From an uncultured Paludibacter sp. (GTDB lineage Bacteria > Bacteroidota > Bacteroidia > Bacteroidales > Paludibacteraceae), in contig CALCBD010000065.1 of assembly GCA_937897985.1 (NCBI GenBank), positions 39,832-103,831 of the forward strand: a stretch of 64,000 nucleotides of DNA. The letters run 5' to 3'. The position numbers and the translations under genes were made by a program. Shown here piece by piece: positions 1 to 8,163 of this stretch. Every line of letters starts with the position of its first letter. Position 1 is the first letter of the stretch. Below the pieces are notes generated by a model. It saw nothing but the letters and a program-made list of their open reading frames with translations, was not told the DNA's origin and ran no database searches.

Positions 1-160
1 CGGCTCCGTTATCTCTTATAAATTCATCTGCAACCTTGTTCAATTGTTCGGTACTTACACCGGGAGCAATTATTTTAGCTACTTCAGCTAACGTTTTAGC
101 CACTATCTGATTACTGATTCGAAGCAATTCAATCTCTTCATCAGTTTTTAAAAAAATCAT
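1..160 (-). CDS. map: Methionine aminopeptidase, N-terminal fragment (cut by window edge)
   Basis: Reading leftward from an ATG at 158-160, the frame stays open to the window edge and encodes about 53 residues (start MIFLKTDEEIELLRISNQIV). This is the N-terminal helix region typical of type I methionine aminopeptidase, which removes the initiator Met from new proteins. The metal ligands lie in the missing part. It begins 11 nt after secY, and secY-map is the usual order at the end of the spc operon in this phylum. The fragment is truncated only by the window edge. Confidence 0.9.
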   Translation of the reverse strand, partial: MIFLKTDEEIELLRISNQIVAKTLAEVAKIIAPGVSTEQLNKVADEFIRDNGA

Positions 161-171
161 TTTTTCGGTTT

Positions 172-1512
172 TTAGTAGGCAGAAGCTCCGCCTGTACGTC
201 CTTTTATTCTACCAGTCTTCATTAATCCGTCATAATGACGCATCAACAAATGACTTTCGATTTGTTGTAAAGTATCCAATACCACACCTACCAGAATCAA
301 CAGGGAAGTTCCTCCGAAAAACTGAGCAAATGAATCATTCAGTCCCAACAATTTAGCGAAAGCAGGCATAATTGCTACAATAGCCAAAAAGATGGATCCG
401 GGTAAAGTAATACGCGACATGATTTCGTCGAGGTACTCAGCTGTACGTTTTCCGGGTTTAATACCGGGAATAAAACCATTGTTACGTTTCATTTCTTCTG
501 CCATTTGAGTTGGATTGATAGTGATTGCAGTATAAAAATATGTAAATGCAACAATCAGCAAACCAAAAACAAAGTTATACCAGAACCCGGTATTGTTCAT
601 AAATGCACCCACAAAACTGCTTACAGCTTCGGAATGAGCAAAACCGGCAAGTGTAAGTGGAATAAACATGATAGCCTGAGCAAAAATGATAGGCATTACA
701 CCGGCTGCATTAATCTTCAGCGGGATATACTGACGTACGCCACCATACTGTTTATTACCAACTACGCGTTTTGCGTATTGTACCGGAATTTTACGTGTAC
801 CCTGTACCAGCATGATTGAAGCTCCGATTACGACCAACAGGAAAACTATTTCGAGTAAGAACATAACCAAACCACCACCTGCATCGGTTAACCGGGAAGC
901 AAATTCCTTGATTACAGCTCCGGGGAAACGAGAAATAATACCAACGAGAATGATAAAAGAAATACCGTTACCAATTCCTTTGTCGGTGATACGTTCACCC
1001 AACCACATTACAAACATACTACCACCGGCAAGAATAAGTGTCGTCGAGGCTGTAAAGAAAAAACCTGTTGGTAAAGCAGAACCTGCCTGGGCCAACTGAA
1101 CACTTAAGTTGATTAAATACGATGGACCCTGAAGTAACAGGATTAAAACTGTAAGATAACGGGTGTATTGATTCATTTTACGACGTCCGCTTTCACCTTC
1201 GCGTTGCATTTTCTGGAAATAGGGAACTGCAATTGTCAGAAGCTGAATAACGATAGAAGCCGAGATATAAGGCATTATACCTAAGGCAAATACCGATGCA
1301 TTATGAAAAGCACCACCTGAGAACATATCCAACAATGCTAATAAACCACCACTGGTTTGAGCTTTCAACGCGGTCAACGCGGTTGGGTCAATACCCGGAA
1401 GAACGATGAACGAACCGAATCGATAAACTAATACAAGCAGGACAGTTGTAAGAAGTCGGCTTCGAAGGTCTTCGATTTTCCAAATATTTTTAAGTGTCTC
1501 TATGAATTTCAT
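172..1512 (-). CDS. secY: Preprotein translocase subunit SecY
   Basis: This is the channel-forming subunit of the SecYEG translocon in the inner membrane. The 446-residue protein has about ten hydrophobic segments. It opens with a short cytoplasmic helix (IEDLRSRLL), followed by the family motif YRFGSFIVLPGID near residues 30-42 and the plug/TM2 region with SGGAFHNASVFALGIMPYI. Length is normal for Bacteroidota SecY. It lies 4 nt after rplO and 11 nt before map, so it is co-transcribed with the ribosomal genes. The start ATG at 1510-1512 gives the expected N-terminus. Confidence 0.98.
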   Translation of the reverse strand: MKFIETLKNIWKIEDLRSRLLTTVLLVLVYRFGSFIVLPGIDPTALTALKAQTSGGLLALLDMFSGGAFHNASVFALGIMPYISASIVIQLLTIAVPYFQKMQREGESGRRKMNQYTRYLTVLILLLQGPSYLINLSVQLAQAGSALPTGFFFTASTTLILAGGSMFVMWLGERITDKGIGNGISFIILVGIISRFPGAVIKEFASRLTDAGGGLVMFLLEIVFLLVVIGASIMLVQGTRKIPVQYAKRVVGNKQYGGVRQYIPLKINAAGVMPIIFAQAIMFIPLTLAGFAHSEAVSSFVGAFMNNTGFWYNFVFGLLIVAFTYFYTAITINPTQMAEEMKRNNGFIPGIKPGKRTAEYLDEIMSRITLPGSIFLAIVAIMPAFAKLLGLNDSFAQFFGGTSLLILVGVVLDTLQQIESHLLMRHYDGLMKTGRIKGRTGGASAY

Positions 1513-1516
1513 GCGA

Positions 1517-1963
1517 TTATAATTTTACTACGGTTCCACCTGCAGCCACGATTGCTTCTTCGGCCGATTTAGAAAATGCATTTGCTTCAACATCAATTTT
1601 AGTAGTCAAAGCACCTTTACCCAAAATCTTAACTAAAGCAGTTTTTGAAACGAATCCGGCTTCGCGCAATTCAGTCAAACCTATTTTAGAAAGTTTTGCA
1701 CTCACAGCCAGAGCATCGAGTGTTTCGATATTGATTGCTTTATACTCTACACGATTTACGTTTTTGAAACCAAATTTAGGCAAACGACGTTGAATAGGCA
1801 TCTGTCCACCTTCGAAACCAATTTTTTTGGAGTATCCCGAACGTGATTTTTGTCCTTTGTGCCCTTTTGTAGAAGTTCCGCCTAAACCTGAACCGGTACC
1901 ACGACCAATTCTTTTACGGGTTTGTACAGAGCCTGCTGCAGGGGTTAAATTACTTAAATTCAT
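1517..1963 (-). CDS. rplO: 50S ribosomal protein L15 (uL15)
   Basis: L15 is a late-assembling large-subunit protein. The 148-residue product has the hallmark N-terminus MNLSNLTPAAGS followed by a Gly/Lys/Arg-rich extension (RIGRGTGSGLGGTSTKGHKG, residues 18-37) that threads into 23S rRNA. The globular C-terminal half ends in a short hydrophobic strand. It sits between rpmD (31 nt upstream) and secY (4 nt downstream), the conserved spc order. Confidence 0.98.
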   Translation of the reverse strand: MNLSNLTPAAGSVQTRKRIGRGTGSGLGGTSTKGHKGQKSRSGYSKKIGFEGGQMPIQRRLPKFGFKNVNRVEYKAINIETLDALAVSAKLSKIGLTELREAGFVSKTALVKILGKGALTTKIDVEANAFSKSAEEAIVAAGGTVVKL

Positions 1964-1994
1964 ATCTTTTTATTTAAAGAGTCTAAGAATAATA

Positions 1995-2171
1995 TTATTT
2001 TATTACTTCTACCAAGTGTTTCACTTTGTTGACCATACCCAGAATTTGGGGAGTAGCCTCGTGTTCAACTACGGCATTCATTTTTTTCAAACCCAATGCT
2101 TCCAAAGTCAATTTTTGAGTTTTCGGAGATTTGATTTTACTACGAACCTGTTTAATTTTTATTGTTGCCAT
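1995..2171 (-). CDS. rpmD: 50S ribosomal protein L30 (uL30)
   Basis: A 58-residue frame starts at the ATG at 2169-2171 and stops at the TAA at 1995-1997. The protein begins MATIKIKQVRSKIKSPKTQK and ends HLVEVIK. It matches bacterial L30: a basic N-terminal strand, the ...TLEALGLKKMNAVVEHE helix region, and the conserved GMVNKVKHLV segment. It lies between rpsE (12 nt) and rplO (31 nt), exactly where rpmD is expected. Confidence 0.96.
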   Translation of the reverse strand: MATIKIKQVRSKIKSPKTQKLTLEALGLKKMNAVVEHEATPQILGMVNKVKHLVEVIK

Positions 2172-2183
2172 AATTTTTTTTTA

Positions 2184-2690
2184 TTAACCGTTAAACACTG
2201 TATCGAGTGACACACCGCGGTTTTGAGCCACAGTATGTGCATCGCGCAGCTCACCTAAAGCTACTATTGTTGCTTTTACGAGGTTGTGTGGATTTGATGA
2301 GCCTTTTGATTTAGCCAAAACGTCGGTCACACCTACACTTTCGAGTACGGCACGCATAGCACCACCCGCTTTAACTCCTGTACCCTGCGATGCAGGTTGA
2401 ATATAAACCTGAGCTCCACCAAATTTAGCAAGCTGTTCGTGAGGAATGGTTCCATTCAGCACAGGCACCCTGATAAGGTTCTTTTTAGCAGCTTCGGTAC
2501 CTTTTGCGATAGCAGCTGTTACTTCACCTGCTTTTCCAAGTCCCCAACCTACAATTCCATCTTCATTTCCTACCACTACAATAGCCGAAAAACTGAAGGT
2601 ACGTCCTCCTTTTGTTACTTTGGTAACGCGGTTTACAGCTACTAATCTGTCTTTTAATTCCAGATCGTTGGTCGTTTTTACTTTATTCAT
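2184..2690 (-). CDS. rpsE: 30S ribosomal protein S5 (uS5)
   Basis: S5 shapes the mRNA entry site and contributes to decoding accuracy. The 168-residue protein has the N-terminal double-stranded-RNA-binding-like domain (LKDRLVAVNRVTKVTKGGRTFSF onward, residues 12-75) with the conserved loop GNEDGIVGWGLGKAGEV, and a C-terminal alpha/beta domain containing GVKAGGAMRAVLESVGV. It is flanked by rplR (18 nt) and rpmD (12 nt). Nothing suggests truncation or horizontal origin. Confidence 0.98.
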   Translation of the reverse strand: MNKVKTTNDLELKDRLVAVNRVTKVTKGGRTFSFSAIVVVGNEDGIVGWGLGKAGEVTAAIAKGTEAAKKNLIRVPVLNGTIPHEQLAKFGGAQVYIQPASQGTGVKAGGAMRAVLESVGVTDVLAKSKGSSNPHNLVKATIVALGELRDAHTVAQNRGVSLDTVFNG

Positions 2691-2708
2691 ATCTGTTGCC
2701 TTGCTTTA

Positions 2709-3053
2709 TTAAAATTTAAGACCCGCTTCGCGAGCAGCGTCAGCTAATTGTTTAACTCTTCCGTGGTAAAGGTAACCGTTACGATCGAATACCACTTCTG
2801 TAATTCCGGCTTCCTGAGCAACCTTAGCTACCAGAGCGCCTACTTTTGCAGCTTGTTCAATTTTGGTTACTTTATCTTTTAATCCTTTTGATGAGGCCGA
2901 AGCTAAAGTCACACCCTGAACATCGTCGATCAATTGGGCATAAATATTTGTATTGCTTCTGAACACTGTCAAACGGGGTTTTTGAGCAGTACCCGACACT
3001 TTGTGACGGATATGTGCTTTTATTCTGGTTCTTCTATCTGAATTTTTTGTCAT
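2709..3053 (-). CDS. rplR: 50S ribosomal protein L18 (uL18)
   Basis: L18 binds 5S rRNA and helps dock it on the central protuberance. The 114-residue product has the basic N-terminus (RRTRIKAHIRHKVSGTAQKP), the strand RLTVFRSNTNIYAQLIDD and the C-terminal signature VVFDRNGYLYHGRVKQLADAAREAGL. It is spaced 21 nt from rplF and 18 nt from rpsE. Confidence 0.98.
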   Translation of the reverse strand: MTKNSDRRTRIKAHIRHKVSGTAQKPRLTVFRSNTNIYAQLIDDVQGVTLASASSKGLKDKVTKIEQAAKVGALVAKVAQEAGITEVVFDRNGYLYHGRVKQLADAAREAGLKF

Positions 3054-3074
3054 GATTTCACAAGTTTACGTAAA

Positions 3075-3629
3075 TTATTTTTTACCTGCAGATTTACCTG
3101 CTTTACGGCGAATAACTTCACCCACAAAACGTACACCTTTTCCTTTGTATGGTTCCGGTTTGCGGAATGAGCGTATTTTTGCGCAAACCTGACCAATCAA
3201 TTGTTTGTCTGCACTTTCTAAAATAATCAAAGGATTTTGATTACGTTCATTTTTGGTTTCCACTTTAATTTCGGCCGGTAAACCTAAAAATATATTATGA
3301 GTATAACCCAAAGCAAGTTCTAAAACCTGACCCTGATTTGAAACGCGGTAACCCACACCAACCAGTTCTAATTTCTTCTGATAACCTTCGGAAACTCCGA
3401 TGACCATATTTTGAATCAGCGAACGATATAATCCATGCATCGAACGGTTTGCTTTTTCATCATCCGGACGGCTTACGATACATGCATTTCCTTCAACCGA
3501 TACTGTAATATTAGGGTTGATATCCTGGGTTAATGTACCTTTTGGTCCTTTAACGGTTACTACGTTATTTACGGCATTTACTGTAACACCGGCAGGAATG
3601 TTAATGGGTAATTTTCCTATTCTTGACAT
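3075..3629 (-). CDS. rplF: 50S ribosomal protein L6 (uL6)
   Basis: L6 lies near the factor-binding site and sarcin-ricin loop of the large subunit. The 184-residue protein shows the tandem-domain architecture of the family: MSRIGKLPINIPAGV at the start, the first domain with VKGPKGTLTQ, and the second ending with the signature PEPYKGKGVRFVGEVIRRKAGK. It is 18 nt from rpsH and 21 nt from rplR. Confidence 0.98.
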   Translation of the reverse strand: MSRIGKLPINIPAGVTVNAVNNVVTVKGPKGTLTQDINPNITVSVEGNACIVSRPDDEKANRSMHGLYRSLIQNMVIGVSEGYQKKLELVGVGYRVSNQGQVLELALGYTHNIFLGLPAEIKVETKNERNQNPLIILESADKQLIGQVCAKIRSFRKPEPYKGKGVRFVGEVIRRKAGKSAGKK

Positions 3630-3647
3630 TTTTCTTTCCTCCTTCTA

Positions 3648-4043
3648 TTAATAAATGTAACAAATAACTTCACCACCGATATTCATATCAGCAGCTTCCT
3701 TGTTGGTCATAACACCTTTCGAAGTAGAAAGAATAGCTATACCCAAACCGTTCAATACACGTGGCATTTCTTTGTGACCCACATATTGACGAAGTCCGGG
3801 GGTTGAAACGCGAATCAATTTTTTAATTGAATTCACTTTGTTGACCGGATCATATTTCAGGGCTATTTTGATAGTTCCCTGAGGTCCGTCTTCAACAAAT
3901 ATGTAATTAAGAATGTAACCCTTTTCGAGCAGGATACGGGTTATTTCTTTTTTTAAGTTCGATGCAGGAACTTCCACTACACGGTGATTAGCCTTGATAG
4001 CGTTCCGCAATCGGGTTAAATAATCTGCGATTGGATCTGTCAT
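3648..4043 (-). CDS. rpsH: 30S ribosomal protein S8 (uS8)
   Basis: S8 binds helix 21 of 16S rRNA and in enterobacteria also regulates the spc operon. The 131-residue protein begins MTDPIADYLTRLRNAIKANH and carries the C-terminal signature GLGIAILSTSKGVMTNKEA that contacts RNA. The 140-nt gap upstream to rpsN contains a long palindrome (4091-4183), so its transcript leader is structured. The gap downstream to rplF is 18 nt. Confidence 0.98.
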   Translation of the reverse strand: MTDPIADYLTRLRNAIKANHRVVEVPASNLKKEITRILLEKGYILNYIFVEDGPQGTIKIALKYDPVNKVNSIKKLIRVSTPGLRQYVGHKEMPRVLNGLGIAILSTSKGVMTNKEAADMNIGGEVICYIY

Positions 4044-4090
4044 ATTAATTGTTTTTTAAATTGATCCCGGCTGCCGGGACAATATTTAAT

Positions 4091-4183
4091 GTGCCTCCTC
4101 AACCCCCCACAGGGGGAATTTAAGAAGCGGTTAATTCATTTAATTAGTAAACACACTAATTCCCCCTGTGGGGGTTAGGGGGC
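4091..4183. repeat. Long palindromic element A (GGGGG/CCCCC arms) between rpsN and rpsH
   Basis: The left arm (about 4093-4120, GCCTCCTCAACC...) and right arm (about 4158-4183, ...GGGGTTAGGGGGC) are near-perfect reverse complements over about 26 positions, separated by an AT-rich loop of about 37 nt. Each arm also contains a smaller palindrome CCCCCACAGGGGG. The right arm ends directly at the rpsN stop codon (4184-4186). Two related elements lie at 10651-10753 and 11066-11225. As RNA this would fold into a strong hairpin between two co-transcribed genes. Confidence 0.85.
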
Positions 4184-4453
4184 TTACCAGCTTGCTTTTT
4201 TAACTCCCGGGATTAAGCCTTTAGAAGCCATTTCGCGGAACTGGATACGTGAAATACCAAATTGACGCATATATCCTTTCGGACGACCGGTAATTTTACA
4301 ACGGTTGTGCACACGGATAGGCGATGAGTTTCTTGGTAAAGCCTGAAGACCATCGTAATTTCCTTCAGCAATCAGACTTTCACGTTTTGCAGCGAATTTT
4401 GCAACCAGTTTGGCTCTTTTAACCTCACGGGCTTTCATTGATTCTTTTGCCAT
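4184..4453 (-). CDS. rpsN: 30S ribosomal protein S14 (uS14), zinc-independent form
   Basis: The 89-residue length and single cysteine (NRCKITGRPKGYMRQFGISR) identify the C-minus S14 type, which lacks the two CxxC zinc motifs of the short form. The C-terminal signature FREMASKGLIPGVKKASW is intact. S14 sits in the 30S head near the A site. It follows rplE by 11 nt. Its TAA stop abuts palindrome A. Confidence 0.98.
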   Translation of the reverse strand: MAKESMKAREVKRAKLVAKFAAKRESLIAEGNYDGLQALPRNSSPIRVHNRCKITGRPKGYMRQFGISRIQFREMASKGLIPGVKKASW

Positions 4454-4464
4454 TGTATCTTTAG

Positions 4465-5010
4465 TTAGTTTTTCTTAAATGGTAATCCAAATTCTTTCAA
4501 CAAAGCAAAGCCTTCTTCATCAGTAGCTGCTGTGGTTACAAAAGTAATATTCATACCAAGCATACGTGAGATAGCATCAATGTTGATTTCGGGGAAGATA
4601 ATCTGTTCGGTGATACCTAATGTATAGTTACCCCGACCATCCAGTTTATTTTCAATACCCTTGAAGTCACGAACGCGTGGTAATGCAACACGAATAAGTC
4701 TTTCCAGAAATTCGTACATACGATCTCCGCGTAATGTAACGCGTACACCAACAGGCATTTTCTTACGAAGTTTGAAATTCGAAATATCTTTCTTGGATAT
4801 TGTTGCAACTGCTTTCTGACCGGTGATAGTTGTCATTTCATTGATTGCCACTTCGATAATTTTTTTATCGGCAACGGCTATACCCAATCCCTGATTCAGA
4901 ACAATTTTTTCGAGTTTCGGAGCCTGCATTATAGAGCTGTAACCAAACTCTTTCATTAAGATAGGAACGATACGTTCCTTGTAATCTTGTTTTAAACTTG
5001 CTGTGTTCAT
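4465..5010 (-). CDS. rplE: 50S ribosomal protein L5 (uL5)
   Basis: L5 binds 5S rRNA and forms the intersubunit bridge to S13. The 181-residue protein shows the family motifs PKLEKIVLNQGLGIAVADKK near residues 31-50, GVRVTLRGDRMYEFLERLI, and the C-terminal NITFVTTAATDEEGFALLKEFGLPF. It starts 2 nt after the rplX stop, so translation is probably coupled. Confidence 0.98.
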   Translation of the reverse strand: MNTASLKQDYKERIVPILMKEFGYSSIMQAPKLEKIVLNQGLGIAVADKKIIEVAINEMTTITGQKAVATISKKDISNFKLRKKMPVGVRVTLRGDRMYEFLERLIRVALPRVRDFKGIENKLDGRGNYTLGITEQIIFPEINIDAISRMLGMNITFVTTAATDEEGFALLKEFGLPFKKN

Positions 5011-5012
5011 CC

Positions 5013-5327
5013 TTAAATTTCTCCTCCTGATTTTTTAGAAATACGCACCAACTTACCATCAGCATTCAATTTACGTCCTACTCTGACGGGTTTACCGTTT
5101 TCAACAGGATTAAGATTGGAAATGTGAATAGCTGCTTCTTGTTTTAAGATGCCACCTTGAGGACTCTTTGCGTTAGGTTTGGTGCTCTTTGACACCATAT
5201 TAACACCTTCTACGATAGCGCGTTGTTCTTTCACAAGTACCTGAAGCACGCGGCCGGTCTTGCCTTTGTCAACACCAGCATTAACGTAAACGGTATCACC
5301 TTTTTTGATATGTAATTTGCTCATCAC
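5013..5327 (-). CDS. rplX: 50S ribosomal protein L24 (uL24)
   Basis: L24 is an assembly-initiator protein near the exit tunnel. The 104-residue product has the N-terminal KOW motif (KKGDTVYVNAGVDKGKTGRVLQV, near residues 8-30) and the conserved NMVSKSTKPNAKSPQGGI segment. It is 18 nt after rplN and 2 nt before rplE. Confidence 0.97.
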   Translation of the reverse strand: MMSKLHIKKGDTVYVNAGVDKGKTGRVLQVLVKEQRAIVEGVNMVSKSTKPNAKSPQGGILKQEAAIHISNLNPVENGKPVRVGRKLNADGKLVRISKKSGGEI

Positions 5328-5345
5328 TAATTTATTTTTCGAAGA

Positions 5346-5711
5346 TTAAAGCACTTCAGGTGCAAGTGATATGATTTTCATATTTGTAGCACGCAATTCA
5401 CGGGCTACCGGACCGAAGATACGGCTTCCACGGATTTCACCTGCATTATTTAACAATACACAGGCATTGTCGTCGAATCGGATGTAAGATCCATCTGCAC
5501 GACGAACTTCCTTTTTGGTACGTACTATCACCGCTTTTGAAACGATACCTTTTTTGATGTCAGCCGAAGGGATAACACTCTTCACTGCTACCACAATGAT
5601 ATCGCCGAGTGTGGCGTAACGTTTGCTGGTACCTCCCAATACACGAATACACAGAGCTTCTTTTGCTCCGCTGTTATCCGCTACTACGAGTCTTGATTCT
5701 TGTTGTATCAT
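5346..5711 (-). CDS. rplN: 50S ribosomal protein L14 (uL14)
   Basis: L14 sits at the subunit interface and binds the silencing factor RsfS. The 121-residue beta-barrel protein starts MIQQESRLVVADNSGAKEA and carries the family signature with AVIVRTKKEVRRADGSYIRFDDNACVLLN near residues 61-89, and ends with ELRATNMKIISLAPEVL. It starts 3 nt after rpsQ. Confidence 0.98.
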   Translation of the reverse strand: MIQQESRLVVADNSGAKEALCIRVLGGTSKRYATLGDIIVVAVKSVIPSADIKKGIVSKAVIVRTKKEVRRADGSYIRFDDNACVLLNNAGEIRGSRIFGPVARELRATNMKIISLAPEVL

Positions 5712-5714
5712 AAT

Positions 5715-5972
5715 TTACTTAACTCTTTCGATAATTTCAGTTAATCTCCATCTTTTTAATTTACTCAGCGGACGGGTTTCCATGATGCGAACTGTATCAC
5801 CAATGTTACATTCGTTCTTTTCGTCATGGGCATGGTATTTTTTTGTCTTATTTACGAATTTTCCGTAAATAGGGTGTTTTTCTTTCCATTTTACAGCCAC
5901 TGTGATGGTTTTGTCCATCTTGTTGCTGAAAACGACACCCGTTCTTTCTTTTCTTAAATTTCTTGTTTCCAT
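5715..5972 (-). CDS. rpsQ: 30S ribosomal protein S17 (uS17)
   Basis: S17 is a primary 16S-binding OB-fold protein of the 30S body. The 85-residue product has RNLRKERTGVVFSNKMDKTI at its start and the signature GDTVRIMETRPLSKLKRW. It lies 13 nt after rpmC and 3 nt before rplN. Confidence 0.97.
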   Translation of the reverse strand: METRNLRKERTGVVFSNKMDKTITVAVKWKEKHPIYGKFVNKTKKYHAHDEKNECNIGDTVRIMETRPLSKLKRWRLTEIIERVK

Positions 5973-5985
5973 CAGGATCTAAATT

Positions 5986-6180
5986 TTATTGATTAATTTC
6001 CCGCTGACGCAACACTGTTGCAAGACGTGCTAATGTACGGCGTACCACTTTAATTTGCAACGGATTGTCGAGTGGAGAAATGGCATGATTCAGTTTCAAA
6101 CGAACCAAGTGCTCTTTTTCCACATCTATGCGTTCCTGAATCTCTTTTGTGCTTAATTCTTTAATTTCTCTTGTTTTCAT
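5986..6180 (-). CDS. rpmC: 50S ribosomal protein L29 (uL29)
   Basis: L29 is a small two-helix protein near the exit of the peptide tunnel beside L23. The 64-residue product has the first helix REIKELSTKEIQERIDVEKE and the second helix with the signature NPLQIKVVRRTLARLATVLRQRE. It starts 5 nt after rplP. Confidence 0.97.
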   Translation of the reverse strand: MKTREIKELSTKEIQERIDVEKEHLVRLKLNHAISPLDNPLQIKVVRRTLARLATVLRQREINQ

Positions 6181-6185
6181 TTTCC

Positions 6186-6620
6186 TTACAAGTTTTGAGA
6201 GGTATAATCATAATCCCGTCTTACCACGAATTTAGTAGTAACGGGAAGTTTCTGGGCTGCCAGACGCAATGCTTCTTTTGCGATTTCGAACGACACACCT
6301 TCAACTTCGAACAACATGCGACCCGGAGTTACCGGTGCAACAAATCCTTCCGGAGCTCCCTTACCTTTACCCATACGCACTTCGGCCGGTTTCTTGGTAA
6401 TTGGTTTATCCGGGAATACGCGAATCCAGATTTGTCCCTGACGTTGCATATAGCGGGTCACTGCAATACGGGCGGCTTCAATTTGGCGACCTGTTAACCA
6501 TTTGGATTCTAAAGATTTAATTCCAAAAGAACCGAACGCTAATTGATTACCTCTTTGGGCATTTCCTTTCATGCGCCCTTTTTGCTGTCTCCTGAACTTT
6601 GTTTTTTTAGGTTGTAACAT
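6186..6620 (-). CDS. rplP: 50S ribosomal protein L16 (uL16)
   Basis: L16 helps organise the A-site tRNA binding region of the 50S subunit. The 144-residue protein starts MLQPKKTKFRRQQKGRMKG and carries the two family signatures, RIWIRVFPDKP-like (IWIRVFPDKPITKKPAEVRM) and RMGKGKGAPEGFVAPV. It is 31 nt after rpsC and 5 nt before rpmC. Confidence 0.98.
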   Translation of the reverse strand: MLQPKKTKFRRQQKGRMKGNAQRGNQLAFGSFGIKSLESKWLTGRQIEAARIAVTRYMQRQGQIWIRVFPDKPITKKPAEVRMGKGKGAPEGFVAPVTPGRMLFEVEGVSFEIAKEALRLAAQKLPVTTKFVVRRDYDYTSQNL

Positions 6621-6651
6621 AATTTCCTTAAATCAAATTCATTAATAACAG

Positions 6652-7413
6652 TTAATTTTTTCTCTTTTTAAATCCGCCTTTACCTCCACGGTCATTGCGA
6701 TCTTTACGATCTCCACGATCGTTGTTGTAACGATCACCACCGCGCGATACTTCTTTGGTAGCAGTAAAGTTTGGAGCAAGGTCTTTTTTTCCGTAGATTT
6801 CACCGCGGCAAATCCATACTTTGATACCGATGATACCTACTTTGGTCAATGCTTCTGCATGAGCATAATCGATATCGGCTCTGAAGGTATGAAGCGGAGT
6901 ACGTCCTTCTTTATACATTTCCGAGCGGGCCATTTCGGCTCCGTTCAGACGACCTGAACACTGGATTTTGATACCTTCGGCACCCATACGCATGGTAGAG
7001 GCGATAGCCATTTTTGTTGCACGGCGGTAAGCAATTTTACCTTCCACCTGACGTGCCACATTGTTGGCTACTATTACTGCATCCAACTCCGGACGTTTAA
7101 TTTCGAAGATATTGATTTGAATGTCCTTGTCGGTTACTTTCTTCAATTCTTCTTTCAGTTTGTCAACTTCCTGTCCACCTTTTCCGATAATGATACCGGG
7201 ACGGGCAGTACATACAGTTATTGTTACCAGTTTCAACGTACGTTCGATAACGATACGGGATACGCTTGCTTTTGCCAAACGGGCATTCAGGTATTTTCTG
7301 ATTTTGCTGTCTTCAAGTATGGTATCACCATAATTGTTGCCACCGTACCAGTTTGAATCCCATCCACGGATAATTCCTAAGCGGTTACTTATCGGATTAA
7401 TTTTTTGTCCCAT
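6652..7413 (-). CDS. rpsC: 30S ribosomal protein S3 (uS3) with charged Gly/Arg/Asp tail
   Basis: S3 lines the mRNA entry tunnel. The 253-residue protein has the N-terminal KH domain (GIIIGKGGQEVDKLKEEL, near residues 75-92) and the C-terminal signature domain with GIKIQCSGRLNGAEMARSE and GIIGIKVWI. After about residue 222 it carries an extra tail of Gly, Arg, Asp, Asn and Lys (GGDRYNNDRGDRKDR... to ...KKRKN) that is longer than in E. coli S3; the ribosomal function is not in doubt. It lies 7 nt after rplV. Confidence 0.98.
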   Translation of the reverse strand: MGQKINPISNRLGIIRGWDSNWYGGNNYGDTILEDSKIRKYLNARLAKASVSRIVIERTLKLVTITVCTARPGIIIGKGGQEVDKLKEELKKVTDKDIQINIFEIKRPELDAVIVANNVARQVEGKIAYRRATKMAIASTMRMGAEGIKIQCSGRLNGAEMARSEMYKEGRTPLHTFRADIDYAHAEALTKVGIIGIKVWICRGEIYGKKDLAPNFTATKEVSRGGDRYNNDRGDRKDRNDRGGKGGFKKRKN

Positions 7414-7420
7414 CGAGCAA

Positions 7421-7831
7421 TTAATTTTCGTTATCGTTAGTATTCTTGGTATCTACAAATATAGTAACGTGGTTCGAGCGTTTGCGAATGCGGTATCCGC
7501 GGCCCTGAGGTGCGGTACGCAGACGTTTGAGCATTGTAGCTGAATCCACGGCTATGTTACTTACATATAAATTAGCGTTGTCAGCTTTTTGAGCTGTTTT
7601 GGTTTCCCAGTTGGCAACCGCTGATTTCAGTAATTTTTCTAATTTTCCGGAAGCTTCCTTGGATGAAAACTTAAGGACACTTAACGCTTTATTTACTTCC
7701 ATGCCGCGTATCATATCGGCCACAAGGCGCATCTTACGGGGAGAAGTAGGAACGTTGTTAAGCTTGGCAAAATAAAGAGATTTGTTGGCCTCTTTTCTGG
7801 CGTCGGCTGATATTTTTTTTCTTGCACCCAT
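7421..7831 (-). CDS. rplV: 50S ribosomal protein L22 (uL22)
   Basis: L22 extends a hairpin into the peptide exit tunnel. The 136-residue protein has the family core NVPTSPRKMRLVADMIRGM (residues 26-44) and the hairpin region LKRLRTAPQGRGYRIRKRSNHVTI, whose Arg-rich tip lines the tunnel constriction. The extended N-terminus (MGARKKISADARKEANKSLY) is common in this phylum. It is 43 nt after rpsS. Confidence 0.98.
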   Translation of the reverse strand: MGARKKISADARKEANKSLYFAKLNNVPTSPRKMRLVADMIRGMEVNKALSVLKFSSKEASGKLEKLLKSAVANWETKTAQKADNANLYVSNIAVDSATMLKRLRTAPQGRGYRIRKRSNHVTIFVDTKNTNDNEN

Positions 7832-7874
7832 TTTCTTGAAATGTTTATTTTTTCTGTTTTAAAATTTCAATGGA

Positions 7875-8141
7875 TTATTTTTTCTTACCACCATGACCGC
7901 GGAAGTTACGAGTAGGTGAAAATTCACCCAACTTGTGTCCTACCATATTTTCGGTTACATATACAGGTATAAACTTGTTTCCATTGTGAACTGCAATTGT
8001 ATGACCTACAAAATCAGGCGAAATCATTGAAGCACGTGCCCATGTTTTAATAACGGTCTTTTTTCCGCTTTCATTCATGGCTAAAACCTTTGTTTCAAGT
8101 TTCAGGTTAATGTATGGTCCTTTTTTTAATGAACGGCTCAT
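7875..8141 (-). CDS. rpsS: 30S ribosomal protein S19 (uS19)
   Basis: S19 is a 30S head protein that contacts S13 and the A-site region. The 88-residue product begins MSRSLKKGPYINLKLETKVL and carries the signature VGHKLGEFSPTRNFRGHGG. It lies 22 nt after rplB and 43 nt before rplV. Confidence 0.98.
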   Translation of the reverse strand: MSRSLKKGPYINLKLETKVLAMNESGKKTVIKTWARASMISPDFVGHTIAVHNGNKFIPVYVTENMVGHKLGEFSPTRNFRGHGGKKK

Positions 8142-8163
8142 ATTATTTACTTAATTTTTTCGA

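Noticed and set aside
7117..7356. Open frames opposite to or overlapping the ribosomal and fusA genes, for example this one over rpsC and 12772-13326 over fusA
   Set aside because: They lie antisense to strongly conserved genes and have no recognisable protein features.
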